Source of the DNA: Opisthorchis felineus
Taxonomy: Eukaryota > Platyhelminthes > Trematoda > Opisthorchiida > Opisthorchiidae
Direction of reading: 5' to 3'
DNA length: 64,000 nucleotides
Assembly: GCA_004794785.1 (NCBI GenBank)
Contig: SJOL01007707.1
Coordinates: 1,142,505 to 1,206,504, forward strand
The notes below the pieces were generated by a model. That model was not told where the DNA came from and did no database searches. It worked only from the letters and a program-made list of their open reading frames with translations. Below, piece by piece: positions 14,001 to 26,000 of the stretch (position 1 is its first letter; each line of letters begins with the position of its first letter). Made by a program: the position numbers and the translations under genes.

Positions 14001-17000
14001 GGAAAATTCGCAAAACAAGCGTGGAATTATCTCCTTCAAAAACATCGTACTAGGATTTCATAAAAACAGCGTAAATACACGCCATCAAAAAGATCAACGG
14101 GCTGCTGAAGTTAGATAGCGGAAGTAAAATTTGAATGCGACCTGAAAACGAGGTTGGTTGCTTTTAAGCAGACTTAAACAGTAGTATCGCAGATTTCTAA
14201 TTTTCTTAGGTAACAGCTACAATTGCTACGTGTTTACGTTTTCCTCCACCAATTGACGGTCTTTTGCGAAGAACCTGTTCCGCCTAAGGATCAACCGCAC
14301 GCCTCACTCCGTAATTTCTCAACTCAAGGTGTGCGCCGTATTTAGGAAGGCCACACTTCCAAGTGGGCTTCAAATGGGCTACTATAACTGAATGAAACGA
14401 ACTTGGTCACGCGGTTCGTCATCCATTGGGCAGGATGTTGGACATCCGTCCCCACTGTTGATGTCCCATTACAGGCCAACATTTTATTCTAGGAATACCC
14501 AGTCAAAACGTTGACCGAAATAAGAATTCGGGGTTGACACATAGAGAACGTTATGAACTAAGTTCAACACGCAAATATTTAACTTTCCGTATTATGGACT
14601 ATCATTCGAAGTCCACATAAGATAATTTAGGAAAAACAGGAGCGACAGCATGTAGAACAAATACGACAACCTAACAACCCATCAATAGCCCGGGTTAGTA
14701 TGATTCATGTAAGGTATCAATACTAATTCTTTAAATATGGAGTCTGACACCGGAATACTCGCTCCTCTATCGCCTATCAGCATTCCTAATCTGATCGGAA
14801 CTAACAATACGATCCGCCACATTGTGTCTGTTTCATCTCTACTCTGTCTCCATCTTAACTAACCGGCTATTCGCCACATATTTTCGGCAACAGAATTGTC
14901 ATCAATCAAAGCATATATTTGCACATTAATTTGGTGCAGACGAGAGACTCAAGTGAATCCCTTTTTTATGATACTCCTTAACTGAATGTTCTGCACAAAG
15001 GCATCTATTTAAGTTGACACGATACCCGGGGTATCGCATTACATTTTCTTGGCAAAGGACTACTAATCGGGCGTCAAAGGGTCTCCAGCACACTTATGAA
15101 TGGTGTTATGTGGATAACTGCCACCTGTTTCACGCGGGTGAGGTTCGCGCTTCCACCTATCACACTACTTGTCTAGTTTGCTTGACTTTTTCATGTCTCC
15201 TCCCTAAAAGATCCAGACGAAAATGTTATCCCACGAATGTACAGCAGATCTACAAGACAGTTATCGTACTCATCTGTGTGAGGTAATCTTAACGATAGAG
15301 TACAGATTTCAGACAACTCCACGTATTATTCGTATAACTCACGAGCGTCCATAACCCAGCAGGTGACGATACTCACGTGAAGTAAGTACCACAGCCGTCC
15401 ATTGGAAAGTGGAACTGACTTTCACTCGTGAGAATCGTCAACTAAGATTTTCCATAATGATATCACTCGCTTGAACAATGCTCTTCCTGCCCTGGCGCAA
15501 TTTTCCTGGTGTCTGCGCCAAGAAGGAGGGAACACTGCATCTGAGTTTCGCTTTTATTGGCACTCATCAGTTTTGCATATCCTTGGCTGTGCCGGGGGTT
15601 GAAACTCCAGACATCTGACATTTGAGGCGAGTGTGATACCACCGTCTCCCCAGCGCATGCTGTACGTACTTGAATTATCGCGTTTGAGCAGGCGAACGTG
15701 TTCACTCTTGAGAGGTGTAACTGCTTCATCCGGCGCCTCGAACCGGTGACTGTCCTGGTTATACAGATCGGTTGACCCGCCTGTCAGGACTTCCCAGTCA
15801 GGTAGGTCCACGGATGCTTGACAACTGCTGGACACTTAAGACCAGTTGCAGGTGGTGATGCGCTCACTTCACAAGCAAATTTATAGGCTCGGTGAACAGA
15901 CCAACAGTCACCTGATCTGCAGTCAACCAAATTAACCTTATTTCGATCCACAGAAGCCTAAGTTTATCGGCTTTGATCTTCGTTTATTGTAGATACTGTT
16001 CAACCACATACATCTGCGCTTTTTCTCAAGGTCGCTCGTTTGGATCAACCGATTGAGTCCCCTCACGCTGATCTTAGGCCCGTTTCACAATAATCTCCAT
16101 GTCCTGATGCACCATGTTCATTTACCATATCTGATTTTCCATCAGCATATTCAGACTTCTAACTGAGGTTGCATCATTGCTTATTTTTAGCTTCACCATG
16201 AGTTTTTGCGCCGTTCTGGTTTGAGCACTATAGACAATGCTCCACCCTTGTTGCTTTTCAATGGCATCATTTTGGATCGTATGGGGCTGCGTAAGATGGG
16301 TGGTTTTGAAGATGCTGTGGTGACTTTATGTATGGAGGAGATGATGAATATACAGCATGCCGTCTACCATGGTCAAATGTCCACTACAGACACAATATTC
16401 AATCTTTATCAGAAGAGGAATGCAGTAGTCCCTCGGTTCAACCCGCGAATACTTGCTACATCGGCTACGGCGACTGCACGTTATTTGGAGTTTGGGATGG
16501 AAGCTCCCAGACGGTCAACATGTAGGTTTATCCTTCAGGTTTTTATGTCTTCCTAGTCAGGTTAGTTGTTGCTGTCTGCTTGGTTTGTTTTCTGGCTAAA
16601 AACCATATTTACGTTTACATCTCACCCTAACATAACTCAGGATTTCACAGGGACTACCTCATTACCTTCTTATGTTGGTTCGGCTTACCAGGCATTGTCT
16701 CAACCCTCGTGCTTCACGCGTGTTGTTTGACAGCAAGATGTTAAGGAGTGCCATGACTGAATGATAATGGGCATGATCGCGGCAGCTCATTGACTTATCT
16801 ATTGATAGTGACTTAACCTCTATGCTTTTAAACACCCAAGCACCGTCCATAATGAATGTTACGATGGGCAGACCCATCCATTTAATAATCCTTTTGAAGT
16901 CTCAGAGAAGTTTCGTCCACTGCGTTCCATTGGTGGAGATGTTGTCATTGAGGTGAAGGGCAAAAACAGGTGTCTGACTCTTTATCTGGTTCCGCAGACC

Positions 17001-20000
17001 ATTGGTTGCCTGTCATCAGACCTGTCGCAGACCATTGGTTGCCTGCCATCATCTCAACCTATTTGTGAATGACAATTGAAGCACCTGATAGTGCAGCTTA
17101 AAGAAAAATAAAATCGTCATGAAGTCGAGCCACCTGGAGCTCAATTGCTGAACGCTTTTTGGGACAACGGCTTTTCGGTGATAACATTTGTCTCGGTAGC
17201 TTAGTGGCTAACTTACCAATAACGCCTTAGCTTGTTATCTGTTGAGCTGGATACTTTCTGGGATCTCAACGATCACCCTTTCAACTAAGATCCGTCTCAC
17301 ATGGATTGGGTGGTTGTTCGGCTGGCTGCTACAGGGTGAACGTTTTGTACGATTGGTGCATGGGTTTTCTGCTAATGGAAAGTCAGATCTGACCACACAC
17401 TGTTTTTGCGGATGTGAATTGCAGGCTGAGTTCTTTGTGCTGCTCGAAATTCGTACGTTGTACTGCATTCACCGAGAACATGCAGAGCGAAGAATGAAAG
17501 TGGGTTTTTCATCAGCCTTTTCCTAGGATCTGTGGTGATTTCCCTATCTTCTACCAGACCTTCATGGATAACTCTGATTACTATCTGTTTTTTTAACCAT
17601 CCCCTCAGCGGACGGTCCACCAACTTCGTCAGAGCTCCTCACTTACTTTGTGGATCATATGCGGTACCTGCAGAAGGGTGGTAAGCGTAACTATTTGTTT
17701 AACCTTTCAGACCCATGGCATACCATAACTCTACTCTAAACATTTGTCAGGCAGTTTGATGATTGCCATTGGGTGGCTGAAAGACGTTTTCGTTGCATAG
17801 TGCCGTCTCCATTTAGCACCAAACTTTTGAACCTAGGTCATCTAATCCCCCTTCATGTTATTGTTGGAATTATTTACAAGTATCCCCTTTCTGGATAGAC
17901 AGCCAATTAGGACCGAGCAAATATGGGAGTGGAGCATTAACCATTGAAACGCAGCTTCAGGATTTCAACCAAAGGTGGTCTGTCCTGATGGATGGTGTAT
18001 ATTGAGGAGGACAACTGTATTACGGAAAAGTAACCATGTAACTAGACACGAACACAACGAGTACAAAGCAGTCGACAGTGAACCTCTGATTTGCACTGCA
18101 GGCACTCTCACTCACCTGGGAGAGGCTCCTGCCTGTCCAACAGTGACCAAACCATAGAGTCGATTGTTTGAACTATTCTAAAATTTCTCCCTGCAACATG
18201 AGCCCTATTCAAACAGCTATTTGGAAATACCAACTAAATGAGTGGTCGGTTTGATCCAAGATCTGGGAAAATCTTTCATGAAAAACATTTAATTACTGTT
18301 GCGTATCACTTGGTAAGGACTGTAAAGTAGGGAGCTATTCCTTTCCCACTTCCTTTTGAGCAACCATCATCCGAGTCAGAATAAGTCGGCTTTAGAACTG
18401 TCTTGTACAACAGCTGCTCACGAGCGGTGAGCGGCTTCCAGATCCGCACAATTCGCCATCCAGTGCTGGTTCCAATGACAGACTGTAGTTTTCATGGGCA
18501 GCCGCTGCCACCAGTTATTAGCATGACATCTCCTCTTACCTTCTTTGGTGGTCACTCTCAAGCGCAAACACAACTAGGATTGGTGAGATCGTCTCCAGAA
18601 GGTGTTCGCTCCTGAGGATGTTGTATGATGATGAAAATAAGACGAAGCCTCCCGTTGAATTATTGAGGGGATTCCTCATGATATCATTTCGTATATAGCG
18701 CCTGTGCGAACGCGGCGACCATACTCATTTTTCTGTCTGTTTGGTTTAACGGGGTACTTTCGTCTTTCTTTTGCAGACCTTGAATCAGCTGTCAGACCAG
18801 TGACTGTATGGATTGTCGTCGGTGATTTGGATGCTATATTTGACAACCCACAAGACCCAGCGCGTCGAAGTCAACTTGAACACGACCTAGGTTTAGTCCG
18901 TACAGCGGTTACTCATCTTCGCTCAGCGCATGCTTCGAAAGACCTTCGTGTGGGTCTCGTCTATAATCCTCCCATCGACTCATGGAAATCTCCATCATCA
19001 TCTAATCGTTGGCTCACACGTGTGCTCCATTTAATCGGTCATCCAGTCCGAATTCCAGCCGGGACTGACTCACCACGGCTCTTGGAGCCCCGAATGAAGC
19101 TCATGGAGCAGATGGCAGCACGTAATTTTGCCAACAAATTGATTAAAGAAGCTTTGGAGGCGTTGAATTCAAGTTCGGTTCTAAAGCCACTCTCAGAACT
19201 TGTTGTTTCGGTAGGCGATCGTCCTTCACATATGATTTAGTCTGTGTGTGTGCTTGGGGAGCTACTCACTATCGTTTCTAATTGTTTATGTTTAGGGTGT
19301 GAATATACAGACACTGGAGACGGCGATACAAGCATTGGATCGTGCCGAATTCCTTCATGGCCACTCCATTTTTTGTCAACAAATTTTGGGTTTCAAATCT
19401 GGGGAGCGTGCTGTTGTGATCAATGGTCGAGTGAGTTCTCCTGCTTTGGTTTCACTGAAATGCGTTTACCAGTGTTAGCCGCTTGTTCAGTTTGTTTTTA
19501 CAATGTCCTAACCTAAGCTTGTTACTACATTCTTCGTTTATTCACTTATCCGTGATACAACGTTCTTAAGCGAATCGTGTGTGACGTCACACCTAAATCT
19601 GCGTATATGTTTTTCACAGATAATCGGTCCCCTAAATCCCACGGAGGAATTCACTGTGGACGACTTCCGTTTGATTGAACGAATGACACTAGATACGGGA
19701 GTGAAGGAGTTGGGAAACACGCTTTTGGACTTCGCTGGAGAAGGACTTGGTGGCCCAGAAGCCATATCAGAATTGACCTGGCAGGTTTCTGCCATGCTTC
19801 CGATTTATAAAGAGGCTTCTAGCACAGGGATCACAGACATCGTAAGCTGCACACTCTTGCTGATCGCTTTATACGATTTCACGCGAAAGTTATAAGCATA
19901 CTTACAAAGTCTTGTTCTGTGATGCTAGTTTTTCGACGGGATGGTTATCATTCTCGGAGACGCGCGATTTTATCTCAAGAGTTTCGCTTCGTGTAGCTTA

Positions 20001-23000
20001 GTTTGTGTCCGATTCAGTCCTGAAACACTAGGATATCCTCCGAAACGGGATTTGAATTATCATGCGAAATGAACAGTGTAAAATGTGTGTTTGATTTCAC
20101 GCTGCCGATGCACTTAAGGCTCACTTTAAATTTCGATATTAGCAGCACGATTCTTGTGACCACAGTTTAATGCATGGCACTGCTTGAGGGATCCCTATCA
20201 TCCTTGTAATCTCGGGTCACATATAAGGGATTGTTTTTGATGTCACTATTGTTTTTGTGCCGTGTAATCACTTCACGTCCATCCACCCACATATTTGGAA
20301 GTTTACCGGAATCCTGGTAGGTCGGCAGTTGATCTGTTCGTCGACCCTGCCAATTAGCTTGCAAGCGTTTTGTCACCGCTCGAGGAGACATCAGTGCGCG
20401 CACTGATTGGTGATGAAAAATTCGCAGGCTAATTGCTAAGTTCGGCAAGCGGATCAACAGCCACCTGATAGACCGTCACCCATAGAGTTAAACTGACCAA
20501 GGGGACTGGACTGCCCAACACATTGGTTGGAATGTATCATCCATGAATCAAATCAACAAGTATTTAACAGGATCACTTGATGTATTAGTCAGTGCAAACA
20601 TGGTATGTATATTCCACGTTGTTCGGTTTTAGTGTTTCAGTCTTTAAGCGTATGATGAGGGAATATTGAAAACTAATTTTCTTTTCCGTATTCCGATCTC
20701 TCCGAGCTAAGCATACTGAGATTCACCTTCCACTTAACAGTGTATCACAAAAGCATACTTGGTAGGAATTCTTTCTTTTGACGTTTCTGTAGCGTCTCCG
20801 TCCATCGCTATGCTTGCTTTTTTGTTAGAAAAATTGGACCAACCTTATTGCAAAGTAAGGGAGGTGATTTCGATTCCAGTATTTGGTGTTGTTAGCTTTG
20901 CTTGATCACATATCCGTATGGCGTTTATGATTTTTGTCTACTCTAGTCGTGCCTTGAAGAACTCGACGGTTAATCTATCGGTTCTTTTCACCACAGGATA
21001 CCGTGGAAGGTATTTTGAGCAAGAATCGGGTGCGAATTAAAGCACTGTCCATCAATCATAGTGGTTTTTTCATCCCATCAAATACCGGTGAACTAGCGTT
21101 TGACGTGTTGGCCATAGTGAATCCCGGCTCTCGTGATGCCCAGCGTCTTTCACACGTCCTTGCAGTAGTGCAACAGGCTCTTCCGTGCAATATGAGGGTG
21201 GTATTCAACCCCTCTGAGCCGATTTCGGAGCTCCCTGTGAAAAAGTAAGGGTGTATACCTGCCCTGTGATGAATCTTTCTTTGTATTTTGACCTCGCATT
21301 GCTTGTTATTACTCTAAGCCAACTTTTGGAGGAAGGTCCTAGCTTCTCTGGATGTTTATTGTGCGAATTTCGTAACGTGTTTCAAGACAATTATATCACC
21401 TTGCGACACAACACACTACTCATAAGTTTGCTGAAAACTCTTCTTCCGGTTTCGCACTGCTTGAGGCTTAACAGGTAGGCCTAGTCCCCGAGTTTCGAAT
21501 CAACCTTATGTTCTGTTGAGCAATGTATTTTATGCAATTAAAGAAATACACTTCCACATATTGGTATTAAGGAGAGACTCAAATGAACCTCTCGTTTATG
21601 ATATTCTCAATTGAATGTGCTGCATAAGTACCATCTCATGTGTTAGTTGGCATGATGTTCAAGACTTTGTAGAACACACACTCGTTAACGGCAGTGTAAT
21701 TTGCAAATGAGTTTATTTTGTCAACTGCCCTAAATTCCATCTGATTGGTTATAACTGGATATTTGTCACTGCGGATGGAGATGCTTAGAGTGAACATGCA
21801 TATGTTATTCGCCGGTAAACACCAATAGGTCATCACCAACTGGTGTGCACACAGGGTTTAGATGAACTTCCCTACTGGGATTTGAGTAGCCATCTGGGGG
21901 TGTGCCTCAATCAATCCTTTCGTGGAGGGTCCGCTGATGCTGGACAAAATATGCTTTGTACTTATGAATCTTGGTGTATGGTAAAGATTAATCGATCGTT
22001 CCAACTCAGTTTAGTTGATTCACTTTTGCTGTGCTGTCCAACTGAGCTTTTCCACCGAAGTTCGTTGTTGGCATACAGTAAAAGTGAGCCACTGACATCA
22101 TCGAACATTACAGACATCTCTCGGTCCTTCAGGCAACGACACGAATTAAACCTCGCTATGTAGATACGTGGCTAGCTCCGCTGCCGAATTGACCTAACCA
22201 CACCGGCTAACTGCACTTCTGCATAGCATTCGGTGTAACGGATTAACGGTTGGCTTGTGTTTTCAGTCGTCATGGCAGGAACGGCTGTTGAAAACTGCTA
22301 TGATAGGCTATCGACATTTGGGAACCACATATTTTTTGTCCCTATGCCCTAGGCTTTCTGTCGGGTGTGTTCGTAAAGACGCTGGGTCGGTATTACTAAA
22401 TTACTGCATTACTACAATTACTCTAACATTGGTCAACTCTGATGCTGTTCGAAGGCATCGATATCTTCAAGTTTCCGCATCGTCTTCTGTGGGAACAAGG
22501 GGCTTTTATTAAGCCTTCGTCCCCTTTCTACCAGGGTCTTCTATCCTAACGACTCATGACAGTTAATTGCCAGTAATTACTGTTACCTAGCTCTCCATAG
22601 TGATGAATGGTTACCGGAGGATGTTCATTTTCTGGTGAATGCTTTATCACTTCGAGTCGGGATTGCATTTGGGAAGCGTGATGTGTCGAAGCCAGTAACG
22701 AGACTATTGTTTTTTTTTATGTGAAGCAATAATAATAATAATCGTTTAGCTAACACCCCTTCGGTGTCTGGCTGCTATGTCACGTGAAGGAAGCACCAGG
22801 TCTGATATACTACCGGGTTGCCTAAGTCTAGACAGGAATAGTGGAGATACCGAGATTGGATTCGAACCACGAGCTTTCCGGTCAGTAAGTTCGCGTCTTA
22901 ACAACTGATCTATCTCGATGCGTGCAGATGAGTGTGATGGATCACTCGGATACACTTGCAGAAACAAGGGATGTTGAATTTACCTTTTCGAATCAGTCCA

Positions 23001-26000
23001 GTTGACAGATTTTGGTTAAACTATATCCCATTACATTTCATAGTGAGGACTTTGGCGGGCACCATTAGGTTTGTCGGTTACCTTTCTTCATGGTGCATCG
23101 GACATTTACGCTGCAGCAACAATTGAAATTCGTTCCCGTACCATGAGACAGTTCCATTTTCTTGCTCACACCAAAACTTTCACATCAATCCACCTATACA
23201 GTACATGCCTCCCCTTCTTATGGCTCATTCTTGTCTGGTAGATTGTGTTGATAATCCTCATCATTTACCGAACTTTCGTTCATTTGGCCATTCCGATGTG
23301 CTGCCTGTTTCACACTAGTGGCGAGCAGGATGTACCTATACAGTGAGTTGTTGTTGCTTTGAGTTACTGGTTTTAAGTTTATTTTTCATGTTCTAATCTG
23401 CTTCACCTTACTCCCTTACACTTGTCCATTCCTTCTTCAACGCCAGCTTCTACCGTTTTGTTTGGGAGCCCTCAGTTTTTGTGTTCGAGTCATCGATCAG
23501 CACAAACGTTGTGAATGAGGATCCTATTGTTCCTCGCGCCTTGTTCACACATCTACCTGGTCAGCCTGTGCTCACTCTCGGCATGGATACCCCTCATGGC
23601 TGGATGGTAGCCGCAGTGGAGGCAGTCCACGATTTGGACAACTTGCGCCTGGCGGATGTCCACAATGTGGTGGAGGCGGTGTTCGAACTGGAACATTTGC
23701 TCCTCGAAGGACATTGTTTCGAACAGAATAGCATGAAACCTCCTCGGGGGTTGCAGCTGACTCTTGGCCCCGCATCTGATTTGGAGCGTCATGATACGAT
23801 TGTGATGGCCAATCTGGTGGGTTTATCTACTTTTATACTCACACGTCTTGCGTTTTTGTTAGTTTGGCCTTCGACTTCGTTACATCGAAAAACAGCTTGC
23901 GCGTGCTGTGTAACATCTGTTTATCGGTGCCTTCCTCAATAATTACACGTGATTTCGCTTCGGGAACCTGGCATTTGGGTTTTTCGATTCCTTATCACTC
24001 AAATTGCTGGAAGGCACTGTTTTAATTTCTGGCACTTCATCACTGCACTTATAGGGGATTGAACGGCCGTTCTATTATGGTTTTTGACTTGTTTATATAT
24101 TCTCAGTTTCTTTTTCGGACGATTAGCCAAGGTTAACGAAAGCATTCCGCTTTTTTAGTTGGTACAGTTCTTCAGTATAAACTACACTCGAAAAGTTAGT
24201 CAGAATTCAGATTGACAAATCTTGTTTTCCCATCACTCTCTTGTGATAACCTTTTTCTGCGAAAGAGGGACTCGGTTTCGCACGTGTCCTGTACCGTTGC
24301 CGCCCAAGAATGGCGGTCACAGGCTAAGTCCATTTCTGATTCTAGCAACGTATACCGTATGTTCGGTTGAGACCCATCCCTTCCAGATCTAAATGGATGG
24401 TGTCGATCAAGGCTCTCCGCTGACATCCAGGACGCCAGCCCCACCACGGACACGGTGAGGGGGCCAGTGCAAGTTTGAAGAGCTCGCTTTCGGGTTTCCG
24501 AACAATGACCGAGTTCTTGAAGTCATCACTGCTGCATGTTGCCTGAGACATGGATCTTCTAAGTTTTCGCCGAGTAAGACGGCGTCATCGGCTGTTCAGG
24601 GTGTATAGTCCAAATGTCTGGGCTCTTTTGGGCCCCGGGGCATCTATCCAGTGCCTACTGCATCACTAAATTAATTACGAATTTGAATAACACATGCTAA
24701 AGGGCATTCTTGTTTAACACCGGAGACGAACATAACTTGATGCGACGAATTATCAGACGTCAAGTGAAGGCGAGCGTGCAAGCCGACCATGAAGTGTGGT
24801 GGATGCAGAAAGCCGGTAATACTCGAAGATTATTTCAGTTGATCCGTGCGGCCGGTCCCCGGAAACCACCTGTGAGCGAAACCATCAAGGATCGGAATGT
24901 AGTGACCATCTCGAATAAAGAAGAACGCCTCGACCGGTGGGCCGAATACTTCGGACAACAATTGTCATGGCCACCAACTGGCGCTCATCTGGATCCCACA
25001 GGTGACGTAGAACTCTGGACATTGAACGTGGAACCGCCTACGTCCTCGGAGGTTTATGACTGCATATGTACTCTCATACGCCACCGATCCTCTGGTCCGG
25101 ATGACCTCCCACCCGCATTGTTCAAAGATGCGGGTGAAGTCCCTAGTCAGCGCTTGTCTGATCTGTTTGCTTGCATTTAGGAGAAGGAGTCTGTCCTAGA
25201 CAACTGGGGAGAGTCGATGATAGTGCCCATTTTCAAAAAAGGGGCTTGTAGTGAGTGTGGTAACCACAGGGGGATCAGCTTGACCCCGGTCATAACGAGA
25301 CTGTTGGCGTCACTTGTGCTTCGTCGCCTTACGGTGGCTCGTGAAACAATGACTCGAGAGCAGCAAGCGGGATTCCGGCCTGGTAGGGGTTGCGTTGACC
25401 AAATCTTCACACTTCGTCAGGTGCTAGAACAACGCCATACGTATAAGCGACCCACGATTCTAGTATTCCTGGATTTCCAAGGCGCATTCGACTCGGTTGA
25501 CCGGTCTGTTCTTCTTGACACGCTTGCCCACCAAGGAATGCCCCGGAAGTTTGTGAACATAATAAGCTCTTTGTATTCTCGGACTTCCGGACGTGTGAGA
25601 GTATACGGCGAGCTCTCCAAAAGCTTCCGTACACAAAGCGGTGTCCGTCAGGGATGCCCACTCTCTCCTTTCCTATTTAATTTCTTGATGGATGAGATAA
25701 TGAGACGAACTCTGGAAGGTCTCCAAAACCCCGGTGTTCAAACAGCCTGTGAAGAAAGCCTTGTCGATCTGGAATATGCAGTCGACATCGTTCTCATCTT
25801 CGATGAGGAGGAGAAGGCGCAAGTGTTTTTGGATGAACTGACCAAAGTCATCCCGTCCTTTGGTGTGCACTTTGCACCCACAAAGTGTAAGGTCGTGCTC
25901 CTGGACATGCAGTCACTGAACACGCCACTTACAATCCAGGGCGAGGCACTGGAAGTTGTATTCGTTCTGATTGTAGTGTGACAGACGAGGTCAATGCACG

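Larger units (their letters stand above)
10072..16190. other. Intron between exons d and e, 6.1 kb
   Basis: It holds a possible degraded SINE (10720-10800), inverted-pair repeat fragments (12.2-12.6 and 14.9 kb), an old LINE tail (13.2-13.9 kb) and a SINE-like repeat (15.45-15.85 kb). No host coding sequence was recognised. Confidence 0.6.
21245..23446. other. Intron between exons j and k
   Basis: It contains family A arms (about 21385-21640) and a minus-strand SINE (about 22729-22930). Nothing else was recognised. Confidence 0.6.

Noticed and set aside
17195..17245. tRNA-like start (ggtagcttagtggctaac).
   Set aside because: No B box at the right distance and no acceptor-stem pairing. At most a decayed SINE head.
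22741..22930. Minus-strand 73-codon open frame overlapping the SINE.
   Set aside because: The reading frame lies entirely in SINE sequence and is not a gene.
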